64,000 bases of DNA from contig JAWPMT010000006.1 in the NCBI GenBank assembly GCA_033344775.1, positions 372,001 to 436,000 on the forward strand. Reading direction: 5' to 3'. The notes beneath the pieces were generated by a model. That model saw only the letters and a program-made list of their open reading frames with translations, had not been told where the DNA came from and ran no database searches. The DNA comes from Cytophagales bacterium. Its GTDB lineage: Bacteria; Bacteroidota; Bacteroidia; Cytophagales; Cyclobacteriaceae. Both the position numbers and the translations under genes were made by a program. Every line of letters begins with the position of its first letter. Within the stretch, counting starts at the first letter, position 1. Shown piece after piece: positions 17,538 to 26,885 of this stretch.

Positions 17538-18905
17538 TCATATCCCTTCTTGATCCACAAGGTAGATCATTGCCGTCATCGCTGCTGCTCCCAGAACCAG
17601 TTCCCTTTGATTGACATTCTCAAAAACATCCGCTGCGGTGTGGTGATATTTGAAGTAGCGCTGCGAATCAGGTAGCAAACCGATCAGAAAAGTACCCTGT
17701 GGTGCCAAGGGTCCTATATCTGCTCCTCCTCCAGGTTGATCGAAAGAGTGCAACTCGTATTGCGTGAAATATTTTTCACCCCAGGATTGAAGCTGCGCTT
17801 TTTGAGCATCGGTTCCCGTAGAAGTAAACCCTCTGGGCACAAAGCCTCCGCGATCTGACTCCATGGCCGCAATGTGTTTTTCGCCATGTTCCTCCACGTA
17901 ATTCGCATAACCTCTGCCTCCTGCTCCTCCGTTCTCTTCGTTCATCCACATGACGGCTCTGAGGGTTCTTTTTGGCTGAATGCCTAATGCCTTGTAGGTT
18001 CTCAACACTTCAATTCCTTGTACACATCCAGCTCCATCATCGTGTGCACCTTCGCCTACATCCCAGGAATCCAGGTGGCCACCCACCGCGATAAATTCAT
18101 CCGGAAACTCAGAGCCGGTCAATTGTCCTACTACATTATAAGAGAGTTTTTCACCCTGCATGCCACAATTCGTTTCCAAATAGATCTTGAGGTCATCTTG
18201 TCCTTGTAGCAATCCGCTCAACATATCCGCTTCATTTGTACTGATCGCTGCAGCAGGAATTTGGGCAATGTTTGGCTTGTATCGCAATGTTCCTGTGTGC
18301 GGGATATCATCCTGGAAGTTGGTGGCTGATCTTACGATCACGGCCTTAGCTCCATATTTAGCCGCTTCAGAAGCGCCCCAAACACGCTGGATCACAGTAC
18401 CTCCATACGCACGAAAAGAATTGACCAAATTCAGGTCCGCTTTCAGGTTGAAGAAAACAATCTTTCCCTCCAGGGCTTTTCCCAGGTCTTCAACTTGCTG
18501 CATGTTTGTGACTTCCACCACTTCTGCCACCACACCTTCCGAGCCCGTGCCTACTGAGTTGCCAAGGGCAATAGGGTTCAGCGCATAAGTACCTAGTTTA
18601 TTTGAATTGATGATGCGGGCAACTTCCTTCTTACCACGGACCCAATGCGGGACCATTACCGGTTGCAGGAATACTGTATCAAAACCATAACCTTTCATCA
18701 GTTGGCGGGTGTATTCTACTGCGGCGGCGGCTCTCGGTGATCCACTCAGGCGGTTTCCGATTTCTTTGGTCAGGTACCTCAGGTTTTCGTAAGCGTGACT
18801 GTTGTTCAACTGCTCCTGATAAATTTTTTGAATGGCCTCCGAATGGTCTTGCGCCATAACAGCAGTGCACAGGACTGTGCACAACATGATCAATGTGTTT
18901 TTCAT
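17538..18905 (-). CDS. Secreted M28-family zinc aminopeptidase/carboxypeptidase
   Basis: 455 residues with a signal peptide (MKNTLIMLCTVLCTAVMAQ). A PA-type inserted domain (about 100-245) is followed by the M28 catalytic part: GGHLDSWDVGEGAHDDGAG (zinc ligands His and Asp), MNEENGGAGG (catalytic Glu and ligand Glu), ESDRGG (Asp) and YHHTAADVFE (His). It releases amino acids from peptides in the periplasm or outside. It heads toward the E1 gene and is followed upstream, 11 nt apart, by the S66 peptidase gene on the same strand, suggesting one peptide-degrading transcript. Confidence 0.93.
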   Translation of the reverse strand: MKNTLIMLCTVLCTAVMAQDHSEAIQKIYQEQLNNSHAYENLRYLTKEIGNRLSGSPRAAAAVEYTRQLMKGYGFDTVFLQPVMVPHWVRGKKEVARIINSNKLGTYALNPIALGNSVGTGSEGVVAEVVEVTNMQQVEDLGKALEGKIVFFNLKADLNLVNSFRAYGGTVIQRVWGASEAAKYGAKAVIVRSATNFQDDIPHTGTLRYKPNIAQIPAAAISTNEADMLSGLLQGQDDLKIYLETNCGMQGEKLSYNVVGQLTGSEFPDEFIAVGGHLDSWDVGEGAHDDGAGCVQGIEVLRTYKALGIQPKRTLRAVMWMNEENGGAGGRGYANYVEEHGEKHIAAMESDRGGFVPRGFTSTGTDAQKAQLQSWGEKYFTQYELHSFDQPGGGADIGPLAPQGTFLIGLLPDSQRYFKYHHTAADVFENVNQRELVLGAAAMTAMIYLVDQEGI

Positions 18906-18916
18906 AATTAACTAGG

Positions 18917-19915
18917 TTATTTGACTGCTGCTTCGAGCGTCTTAATGCTTCCTTTGCTGGTATCTAATTTAGCACGAACACCCACCGGAAGTGTAGCATT
19001 GTGCTCCTCATGTCCAAAAGGCAGTCCGGCCAGCACCGGCACACCCAGGTCTTCAAACTGATCTTTGAATACTTCCATCAATGAGATGGACTGCTCATAA
19101 CCCCGATCGCCCGGCTTGGCATCGCAATTGGTGAAATACCCTAAAGCGATCCCTTTTACACCTTTCAAAGCGCCACTTTGCACCAATTGGGTCAACATGC
19201 GATCGACGCGATACGTGGATTCGCCAATTTCTTCGATGAATAAAATATGGCCTTCATAAGTCATCTGATACGGCGTGCCTACCAGACTCGCCAGTAGCGA
19301 CAAATTGCCTCCAACCAACTGGCCTTCTGCTTCTCCTGGCACAATCACTTGTGGTTCATCCGCCTGGATTTTTATCTTTTTACCCTTCATGACCAGGTCT
19401 TCCATGTAGTCCCGGGTAAAATCATTGTAGTCTGAAGCACCAACGGGTCCATGAAACGTGACCAGTCCCGTCTTGGCATAGATAAACTGATGAAGCGCCG
19501 TAATATCCGAATAGCCCACAAGAGGCTTCGCATTCCGTTTGATCAGGTCTGCTTGGAGATTGGGTAGTAATCGGGCACTGCCATAACCTCCTCGTGCACA
19601 AATGATCGCATCTACTTCGCCATTTTCAAACATTTCATGAAGATCAGTGAGCCGCTGCGCGTCAGTGCCTGAAAGAAAACCGCGTGTAACTCGTAAATTA
19701 TCAGAGTATTTGACTTTAAACCCCAGTGTTTCAATGTTTGCTAAGGTCTTTTCAAAGGCTGATCGGGTCAGAGAACTAGCCGGAGTAACCAATCCTACCG
19801 TACCTCCTTTTTTCAGTGCAGGAGGCTTGATCAATTGGTTTTCCTGAGGAAAGGCCATTACGGCACTTCCTATACCTAGTAATGACGTACTGGCTATGAA
19901 TTTTCTTCTGTTCAT
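18917..19915 (-). CDS. LD-carboxypeptidase, S66 family (LdcA-like)
   Basis: 332 residues. It begins MNRRKFIASTSLLGIG, a twin-arginine-like export signal, so it acts outside the cytoplasm, unlike E. coli LdcA. The S66 nucleophile is S113 in ARGGYGSARLLP. Further family blocks are GYSDITALHQFIY, VTFHGPVG, GGNLSLLASLVGTPY and FIEEIGE. It cleaves the L,D-bond in peptidoglycan tetrapeptides or related stem peptides. Located 11 nt upstream of the M28 peptidase gene. Confidence 0.93.
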   Translation of the reverse strand: MNRRKFIASTSLLGIGSAVMAFPQENQLIKPPALKKGGTVGLVTPASSLTRSAFEKTLANIETLGFKVKYSDNLRVTRGFLSGTDAQRLTDLHEMFENGEVDAIICARGGYGSARLLPNLQADLIKRNAKPLVGYSDITALHQFIYAKTGLVTFHGPVGASDYNDFTRDYMEDLVMKGKKIKIQADEPQVIVPGEAEGQLVGGNLSLLASLVGTPYQMTYEGHILFIEEIGESTYRVDRMLTQLVQSGALKGVKGIALGYFTNCDAKPGDRGYEQSISLMEVFKDQFEDLGVPVLAGLPFGHEEHNATLPVGVRAKLDTSKGSIKTLEAAVK

Positions 19916-19974
19916 GGATTGAGGGAAAAATTAACCCATAAATAAGCGATGCACAAAAACCGTAAGTAATTGTT

Positions 19975-22341
19975 CTATTCCACCGTAAGCTTGAGCAATA
20001 ACTTCGATTGCTTGATCACTTTTGGATCCAGCAACATTTTGCGGTATTCACCATTGGCATACATTGCTGCCTGATCATCATAATAAGGACTAAAAGGATT
20101 ACCTGATTGTCCGGTAGGCAAGATGGACCAACTGTTGTTGATCGGATCTGCCATATCCACAATTCGACGGGTGGAAGGGCCGAAAGATACCTGATGGATC
20201 AATGCATCGGAGTAGGTAAAACCAAGGTTATTGATCACCTCATTGGTCCCTGGAACCATAAATGGACCAACGTCCAGGAACTTCGCTAGTGCTGCACTCG
20301 CGGATGACATGGCATGCTTGTGTGTCAACATATGGTGATTTTCCCACCGCCATGCTTCAGGGTCTTCGCCATAAACAGGCGTAAACCGGTCCCACGAAAG
20401 ATCATACGCTCTTTTGATGATGTCATCTCTGGTTTCTCGTTTATCCGTCCTGACATCATCCCACCAAACCGAATTTCGGTTTTGGATCAACGGCTCAAAG
20501 GTTCTTTTAAATAGGTGCGTTCCTCGGAAGTTATCCCACAACGTCGAATCCATTTCGTCAATCATGGCCTGGCGTAGGGTTTCATACACCCATAGTTGAA
20601 AGAACGGCGCCTGCTTGCTTTCCCGCTCGAAACTTCCAGTCCATTCACCCAGGATGAAATGTACATGTTCATCCGCATGGCCATTGACGGCATTCAGCAA
20701 GGTAGACTTCACCTTGGGCATCATCACCGCATGATGGTCCAGCATCATTTGTTTGACCTCCTCTACACTCCATAACTCTTCACTCTCGAGTATACCAACA
20801 ATGCTCTCTCCTCGATCATCCGGTAAATAATAACCGGAGTAATACACACCATCGACAGGTTCCGGGTGGTTATTGGCACTGTAGGTGTATCCTCTTTTAG
20901 CATTCAGGTCGATGGGGTTTTGGCTAAAAGGTCGAACGCTATCAGGGTCGTGAAGGCCAGAGCTGCCATCACGGTAGGTTTTGGAATCTTGTTCATTTTC
21001 CCGGTAGATCAAACGACCTGAAGACCAGCGTGCATATTCTCCTTTGCTGGAACCAAACATCACGTTCAATCCAGGTCCATGGATTTTGGAAGCACCTGAA
21101 GCCGCTTCTGTCGCATTTTTGGCCGCGTTGATTTCGTAACTTGCCTCCATGCTAAAGTTTTCTTCTGCCGTGTAAACCCAGAACATGGAAACCGTTTGAT
21201 CTTCTTCTTCCATCACATCTGATAAAACCGGACCATGTTTCGTCTTTCGCTTGGTGAACTTGACTGGGTCTCCGTCTTTCACCCTGATGGTCTCCGAAGC
21301 ATATGCAAAAGGCTCCCATTCACCTTTGTACATGTATTGTGAATCATCATCAGGATTGATTTTTTCAAGATAGAAATCAATGTCGTCGTTCTCGAACATG
21401 GTTAGGCCTGTTGCGATTTGCGTGTTGTGCATGATCGGAGGGATCGGATCACCAGCAATAAAATATCCGTACACTTCGCCTTCCGGGTGACTCAGATGTG
21501 CTTCGTACCAGACCGATGGTTGAGCAAATCCAATGTGCGGGTCATTAGCGAGGATGGTATTTCCTGAAGCAGACAATTTTGGCCCGATAACCCAACTGTT
21601 ACTGCCAATAAAAAGTGGCACATTCAGTTCATTCAACACTTTATTGGTATGTGCGCTCAATGCGGAAGATTGCCCACCATTGGTAACCGACATACGATAT
21701 TCATTGGGCCGGCTGAAAACTGGGATATCTTCTATATAAGTGCTATCCAATCGGGTGTAGAGCTCTGTAAGCAAAGGATCTAATTTTTGTGCATTCGCGA
21801 AGCTGAAAGACATGTAGGTCAATACTTCGTAAATATTCTCCACCGTATACGGCTCCATGTCCATACCAAGTAGGGTATGTTCTACGGTTTTGGGACCTGT
21901 GTTCATAAAATGGTTGACTCCAGCTACATAAGCTTCGGCGATTGCCAACATTTTTCCTCCACGGAGCCTCAGATCTTCTGCGGAGGTCCGTGCATACTCG
22001 TGTGTCCCGATGGTTCTGAAATATTGATCGGTTTCTACCAGGCTTTCTCCAAATATTTCAGCAAGACGACCTCCTCCTACGCGGCGCAACAGGTCCATTT
22101 GCCACAGGCGATCCTGGGCGTGGACATAACCCAACGCACGATACGCGTCGATTTCTGTTTCAGCGTAAATGTGGGGAATGCCGTGATCTGTATAATATAC
22201 TTCCACAGGAGCAGAGAGCCCACCAATGGCCAATTCACCGCGATAATCAGGGGACATAACTGCCCGGACGGAAGTGACAATCGCCGAAATGACGATGGCA
22301 ATGACGATGATCGTAAACAGTATTACCCTGATGATTTTCAT
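19975..22341 (-). CDS. Penicillin acylase-family (Ntn-hydrolase) protein
   Basis: 788 residues. An N-terminal hydrophobic segment (VILFTIIVIAIVISAIVTSV) exports or anchors it. The alpha region shows VYYTDHGIPHIYA and GYVHAQDRLWQMDLLRRVGG. The predicted autocleavage site is G246|S247 in FIGSNSWVIGP, with S247 the beta-chain N-terminal nucleophile. Family blocks NDPHIGF and NHPEPVDG follow. It hydrolyses amides such as acyl-homoserine lactones or beta-lactam side chains in characterised relatives; the substrate here is unknown. It sits 21 nt downstream of an MBL-fold hydrolase gene, and an operon is likely. Confidence 0.93.
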   Translation of the reverse strand: MKIIRVILFTIIVIAIVISAIVTSVRAVMSPDYRGELAIGGLSAPVEVYYTDHGIPHIYAETEIDAYRALGYVHAQDRLWQMDLLRRVGGGRLAEIFGESLVETDQYFRTIGTHEYARTSAEDLRLRGGKMLAIAEAYVAGVNHFMNTGPKTVEHTLLGMDMEPYTVENIYEVLTYMSFSFANAQKLDPLLTELYTRLDSTYIEDIPVFSRPNEYRMSVTNGGQSSALSAHTNKVLNELNVPLFIGSNSWVIGPKLSASGNTILANDPHIGFAQPSVWYEAHLSHPEGEVYGYFIAGDPIPPIMHNTQIATGLTMFENDDIDFYLEKINPDDDSQYMYKGEWEPFAYASETIRVKDGDPVKFTKRKTKHGPVLSDVMEEEDQTVSMFWVYTAEENFSMEASYEINAAKNATEAASGASKIHGPGLNVMFGSSKGEYARWSSGRLIYRENEQDSKTYRDGSSGLHDPDSVRPFSQNPIDLNAKRGYTYSANNHPEPVDGVYYSGYYLPDDRGESIVGILESEELWSVEEVKQMMLDHHAVMMPKVKSTLLNAVNGHADEHVHFILGEWTGSFERESKQAPFFQLWVYETLRQAMIDEMDSTLWDNFRGTHLFKRTFEPLIQNRNSVWWDDVRTDKRETRDDIIKRAYDLSWDRFTPVYGEDPEAWRWENHHMLTHKHAMSSASAALAKFLDVGPFMVPGTNEVINNLGFTYSDALIHQVSFGPSTRRIVDMADPINNSWSILPTGQSGNPFSPYYDDQAAMYANGEYRKMLLDPKVIKQSKLLLKLTVE

Positions 22342-22362
22342 GAAAGTACGTTTTATTCTTTT

Positions 22363-23250
22363 TTAGTGAGCGGGGTTTTTCTTCCAATAACGGATCAATC
22401 CTGCTACACTCATCCAGGAAGGGTTAGCGGCCTCATATTGTTTCACACCCTGTTCGTCTACACCTTTTTCTCGCAATTGATTGGCCGTATATTCTGAAAA
22501 TGCGGGTGTCATCTCCTCAGGAGATTGCAATGCCTCCCATCGGATTTTGACCCAGTTGGCCCAGTCTTTAAGCATGAAGCGCAATTCATCCATATGTGCT
22601 GCTATGTCGGTGATTTCTCCAAAATGTGTCAGATAAATGGATTTGGCACCACTTTTTTCTACGATCTTGATGGAGTTCAGCCAGTCCTCCAGGTTGATAT
22701 CCGGTGGTGGGCAGGGAGGGACCACAGGTCCGTTACCGATTTTCACCCCTGCGATATCTCCGCAGAAAACCGTGTCTTCAAATTGCCATGCGATATGATG
22801 TTTGGCATGCCCAGGCGTATATAAAGATTTGAACGTTTGGTTGCCAATGGTAATTTCTTCCTCGTCTTCAGGAGTAATGATCTTTTCGGGATCGATTGAC
22901 TTCATGTCTCCCCAAAGCTCATCCATTTTATCCTGATAGATGCGGCGGGCGGATTCCATGAGTATAGATGGATCTGAGAGGTGCTTTTTACCAAATGGAT
23001 GCACATAGATCTTCGCCCCCTGATCGGCAAAAGCCCATGCAGCTCCAGCATGATCCAAATGGATATGCGTCAATAAGACATGCTTAATGTCCTTGGCCGT
23101 GTAGCCGTGTGAGTTTAAGGCACGTTTTAATGTTTCGTAGGTGGAATGTGGTCCTGTTTCAATTAAAACAGGTCCTTCTGATGACTCGATGAGATAGGCA
23201 CCAATGGCCTCTTCTAAGCCCAGAAATTTAAGGTCGATGAGTTGGGGCAT
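22363..23250 (-). CDS. MBL-fold metallo-hydrolase
   Basis: 295 residues, no signal peptide. The binuclear zinc motif is THIHLDHAGAAW (H62, H64, D66, H67). Further ligands are H in YTPGHAKHHIAW and D in FCGDIAGVKIG. The C-terminal half is helical. Stand-alone MBL-fold hydrolases cover lactonases, glyoxalase II-like enzymes and phosphodiesterases, so substrate is undetermined. Same strand and 21 nt upstream of the penicillin acylase-like gene; together they could open lactam, lactone or amide bonds (inference only). Confidence 0.9.
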   Translation of the reverse strand: MPQLIDLKFLGLEEAIGAYLIESSEGPVLIETGPHSTYETLKRALNSHGYTAKDIKHVLLTHIHLDHAGAAWAFADQGAKIYVHPFGKKHLSDPSILMESARRIYQDKMDELWGDMKSIDPEKIITPEDEEEITIGNQTFKSLYTPGHAKHHIAWQFEDTVFCGDIAGVKIGNGPVVPPCPPPDINLEDWLNSIKIVEKSGAKSIYLTHFGEITDIAAHMDELRFMLKDWANWVKIRWEALQSPEEMTPAFSEYTANQLREKGVDEQGVKQYEAANPSWMSVAGLIRYWKKNPAH

Positions 23251-23374
23251 GGATCGCGAAATTCAATGGCCCAAGATAAGAATTTATACCCTAACCAATA
23301 GGCTTTTAAAGTTGTCCCAGCAAAATTTCATTGGTGTAAACCTTACGTTTCAACGCGGTTTCAGCCATTGCACA

Positions 23375-23956
23375 TCACTTCAATTCGGCGTGTCGGAAGC
23401 AATCGACAGTATGATCATTGACCATCCCCATGGATTGCATGTAAGCATACATGATGGTTGAGCCCACAAATTTGAAACCTCGCTTTTTTAAATCTTTGCT
23501 CAGCTGGTCTGACTCGGGAGTAGTCGCCGGAACTTCTGCGGCTGTTTTCCAATTGTTCTGGATCACTTTGTGGTTCACAAATGACCAAACATATTCATCG
23601 AATGAGCCAAATTCCTTCTGTACTTCGATGAAACATCGTGCATTGGTCACTGCTGAGTTGATTTTCAGTTTGTTTCGAATGATCTCCGGATTTTGCACTA
23701 ACATCTCAATTTCAGCATGAGAGAATGCAGCCACAGCTTGCACTTCAAAGTCCGCAAACGCTTTGCGATAGCCTTCGCGTTTTTTCAATATGGTACTCCA
23801 GCTTAATCCGGCTTGTGCTCCTTCCAGAATCAAAAATTCGAAATGGATCTTATCATCGTGAACTGGCACTCCCCACTCGTTATCATGATAATCAATGTAT
23901 GCCTGAAAGCTATCTTCGGCCCACTTACACCGCTTCTTTTCTATGATTTCATTCAT
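23375..23956 (-). CDS. tag: DNA-3-methyladenine glycosylase I
   Basis: 193 residues, near the usual length for Tag. It removes 3-methyladenine from alkylated DNA. Family blocks are RCKWAEDSFQAYIDYHDNEW, FEFLILEGAQAGLSWSTILK and the C-terminal GFKFVGSTIMYAYMQSMGMV, then NDHTVDCFRH. The zinc-snap residues are the N-terminal Cys and His and the C-terminal H and C of this motif. It stands alone. Confidence 0.96.
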   Translation of the reverse strand: MNEIIEKKRCKWAEDSFQAYIDYHDNEWGVPVHDDKIHFEFLILEGAQAGLSWSTILKKREGYRKAFADFEVQAVAAFSHAEIEMLVQNPEIIRNKLKINSAVTNARCFIEVQKEFGSFDEYVWSFVNHKVIQNNWKTAAEVPATTPESDQLSKDLKKRGFKFVGSTIMYAYMQSMGMVNDHTVDCFRHAELK

Positions 23957-24052
23957 TTCTTTTAATCAATATCACATGAAAGGCAATATGCACAAAACAC
24001 GACGTTTTTATGTGAACCAAGAAAACCTATTTTTGTACCCTTTCGACAAGGC

Positions 24053-25129
24053 ATGCGACACTTCTTTTTCCTGACCTTATTCTGCATTGGATTTACCGGG
24101 TTCTGCCAGCCCATGGATCTTTCAACGCAATTGAACGCATTGGAATTTTCCGACGATAAAATCCCATCCAATTTATTATCGAGCCGGACAGGGATTATCC
24201 TCAGAACTTCAGATGAGCTGGATCGCAAGTCCTGGAAAAAGCATGGCAAAACTTTTCATGGTGCATTCTTACAGATGGGCATAGATCCGGTGATCTATCT
24301 GTTTGAACAAGACCTGTTTGCCAATAAAAAGGTCAATGAAGCTTATCTGAAGCTGATTGATAACCGGGATGTAGAGAACATAATCATTTTAAGCAAATCC
24401 GCTGGCAAGTTTGAAATGATCATTGCTTCCGGGTTCAACAGCCAAAATGTATTCAAAAGAAAAGCAGCCTGGCGAGCAGCCGACATTGACACGACACCCT
24501 TGCTCTACAAACTTGGGATCGTCGTAAAAAGGTCTGATATACCCGCTACTAACTTTTTGGTGCTTTCGGATCCTGATTATGTCGAAGACATAAGCTTTTT
24601 CAAAGGTTCGCACCTCGCAACCTATCCTGGTGTTTTGAGGCGACAAAAGCTAGGCGTTGCCCTCATGGATTCTATTCGGATCGACAACAAACTGCCTGAT
24701 GACGAAAAACAAGAGCTGCTTGCTTATAATCGAAAAGTCAAACAGTTCAATGTGTCTTTGGAAAAAGCCTTTGCCCAATATCCTTACCAATGGGAAATGT
24801 TTTCTTTCAAAGACAATGATTACGCACTGGCAAGTGGCATCCAGTATGTTTTCCAATTAGTACAAACCTCTGGTTCTGGGGCAAAAGACTTGCTAAATTA
24901 TCCTGATCATACCAAGGAAACACAGATCATTTCGGTAACCCCAGGTCTCATTCCAGGGGATGTGAGACTGAAACGATTGCCTGTAGAAACAGTGGTTTAT
25001 AAAGGTTACATCTATCAAGCCCGTACCGATGATGTGTACGTAGGGAAAGAGTGGGATGCAGATACGGATTGGCAGGATGCGGTCCGAAACTTCATTTTTA
25101 CCCTGAAGCGACAGTTTGAAGAAAAATGA
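24053..25129 (+). CDS. Secreted protein of unknown function
   Basis: 358 residues with a signal peptide (MRHFFFLTLFCIGFTGFCQ). No recognised motif. Repeated acidic and aromatic stretches suggest a mixed alpha/beta globular protein. Its stop codon overlaps the start of the next gene (ATGA at 25126-25129), so it is translationally coupled to the NAT-like gene. A function linked to that protein is inference. Confidence 0.75.
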   Translation: MRHFFFLTLFCIGFTGFCQPMDLSTQLNALEFSDDKIPSNLLSSRTGIILRTSDELDRKSWKKHGKTFHGAFLQMGIDPVIYLFEQDLFANKKVNEAYLKLIDNRDVENIIILSKSAGKFEMIIASGFNSQNVFKRKAAWRAADIDTTPLLYKLGIVVKRSDIPATNFLVLSDPDYVEDISFFKGSHLATYPGVLRRQKLGVALMDSIRIDNKLPDDEKQELLAYNRKVKQFNVSLEKAFAQYPYQWEMFSFKDNDYALASGIQYVFQLVQTSGSGAKDLLNYPDHTKETQIISVTPGLIPGDVRLKRLPVETVVYKGYIYQARTDDVYVGKEWDADTDWQDAVRNFIFTLKRQFEEK

Positions 25130-25938
25130 GGCGGCTCAATTACTTTCAGAACCGTCCCAAACTGACGAAGATCGATGCAATTACGTATTTGGAACGACTG
25201 GAAGTAAACCGACAGGAACCGGGAGAAGCTTACTTGAAACAGCTTCACAAAGCTCACCTGCACCAGGTCCCACATGAAAACCTTGAAATTCAATTTGGAC
25301 GGACGCGAAAGTGGGACATCAATGGCTTATTTGATCAGATCATTGCCAAACCCAACCGCGGCGGTCTGGGTCTTGAACTTAATTTTCTATTCTATCATTT
25401 GCTGGATCAACTAGGTTACCAGTGTTACCCTGTAGCAGCCGGATCGAAGAAACATGAGCTCGGTTACGGTCAATATTATGAACACATGGTATTGATTGTC
25501 GCTATCGAAGAGTCGCAATGGTTGGTGGATGTGGGATCCAGAAACGGACCTTTGCTTCCGAAGAAAATGAAGGAAAACCAACTTCAGGTAGATTACAACC
25601 GATACATGCGCATACATAAGGATGCCGATGAAAACTGGTTGCTGCAGGTCTCCAGTGACATGTCCAACTTTTCAACGATCTATGGTTTTGCTGAGAAGGA
25701 AACGCAATACATAGAATTCATTGACAAGCATCATTTTTATCAGGTAGACCCGGATTCTTTTTATGTCGATTCGAAATTTGTTCAGAAGTGGACCAAAGAA
25801 GGCCAGATGACGCTAACTGGTCGAACCATCGCCAATACTTCCGCCAATGAAACCGGCAGGCCGATCATGAATGAAGACGAATTTTTGTCCAAACTGGAAG
25901 AGTATTACGACATTCGTCTCGCCGATTTACTTCAATAG
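25126..25938 (+). CDS. Arylamine N-acetyltransferase-like protein lacking the catalytic cysteine
   Basis: 270 residues. Clear NAT fold: LHKAHLHQVPHENLEIQFGR, then NRGGLGLELNFLF, EHMVLIVAI and WLVDVGSRNGPLLP. NATs use a Cys-His-Asp triad with Cys in R-G-G-(F/Y)-C-(F/Y)-E-x-N. Here the motif reads R78-G-G-L-G82-L-E-L-N, so Cys is Gly82 (codon GGT), while His120 and Asp135 are kept. One base change (TGT to GGT) would explain it, and the gene is otherwise intact. It cannot use the normal acetyl-enzyme mechanism. Overlaps the preceding gene by 4 nt and the convergent next gene by 12 nt. Confidence 0.85.
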   Translation: MRRLNYFQNRPKLTKIDAITYLERLEVNRQEPGEAYLKQLHKAHLHQVPHENLEIQFGRTRKWDINGLFDQIIAKPNRGGLGLELNFLFYHLLDQLGYQCYPVAAGSKKHELGYGQYYEHMVLIVAIEESQWLVDVGSRNGPLLPKKMKENQLQVDYNRYMRIHKDADENWLLQVSSDMSNFSTIYGFAEKETQYIEFIDKHHFYQVDPDSFYVDSKFVQKWTKEGQMTLTGRTIANTSANETGRPIMNEDEFLSKLEEYYDIRLADLLQ

Positions 25939-26769
25939 GAGATTTTCAAGATGTTTGGAGACTTCTTTATAAAAGGAAGTGACAGCTTCTGGCTGATTTG
26001 CTACATCCCAAACTTCCTCTGCAGTGAATACTGCCCCGATCCAGTCATCCGTATGCCACTTTCCAAACTTCAGGGGAGAAAGTTCCTCTTCCTCAGCATG
26101 CGGCCATGAATTTACGTAGAAATACGGTTGATCATAATAGTCATCCCCAGGGCTCATCCCAAGGCCGAGATATGAAGAAGTTTCCGGATTCCCGGAATCT
26201 TTAAGCATGACAGAAATGGCCTGATCAAAATGATGTGGCCAAACGGTTGTTTCTCCAGCCCCGGCGAATGTTCCTTTTAGCTTTTCCAAAATCACCCTGG
26301 AATTGGCGTAGTAATGAGCAAAAGCATCGCATAAGGCCATGTTTGATAAATCAAATGCATGTTTCTTTTGCGTCGCATAAGTTGGCAACTCATATGGCAG
26401 ATTGAGATGAAAATTTTCCACCGGCAGGCCTAGTTTACCAATGTGTTCTTCAAACCAGACCATCAATTGATTGAAGGTATTGTCATGGATCTCGAAAGAG
26501 TCGATCACCTTGATTTGTTCGTCGATCAGAAAAATACGTCCCTCTGAAAAACTAATGGAAGCTCTGAATTTGCCTTTGGGCGTATCAATCCATTTTCCTG
26601 CCAGTCTTTTTGGGTTTGGGATCCACTGTAAAACGGCATTTTCATCTTCTTTGGAGGCTGATAAGAAGTGTCTGCCCACCGCCGCTACACTTTGTACGGC
26701 TTGATGCAGCTGTTCCCGAACTGTCGCGAGTTCAGACAGGTCGAGTGGATAAAGGTGGCTCCAGGACAT
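25927..26769 (-). CDS. Conserved hypothetical protein
   Basis: 280 residues, no signal peptide. It contains a run (FAGAGETTVWPHHFDQAISV) and a second (YDQPYFYVNSWPHAEEEELS), each with Trp-Pro-His. Two WPH motifs are conspicuous and could bind metal or a small ligand, but I do not recognise the family. Its 3' end overlaps the NAT-like gene by 12 nt on the opposite strand. Confidence 0.75.
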   Translation of the reverse strand: MSWSHLYPLDLSELATVREQLHQAVQSVAAVGRHFLSASKEDENAVLQWIPNPKRLAGKWIDTPKGKFRASISFSEGRIFLIDEQIKVIDSFEIHDNTFNQLMVWFEEHIGKLGLPVENFHLNLPYELPTYATQKKHAFDLSNMALCDAFAHYYANSRVILEKLKGTFAGAGETTVWPHHFDQAISVMLKDSGNPETSSYLGLGMSPGDDYYDQPYFYVNSWPHAEEEELSPLKFGKWHTDDWIGAVFTAEEVWDVANQPEAVTSFYKEVSKHLENLLLK

Positions 26770-26885
26770 ATATGGTTAGGTAATGCGAGAAGGCTCGCGT
26801 GTTGGTCGTACTTAAAGAACTTCATTTTTTGTGGCGATTGCAAATCCTTGTCTCAACTTTTCACATTTTGAAACAACTTTGACGT

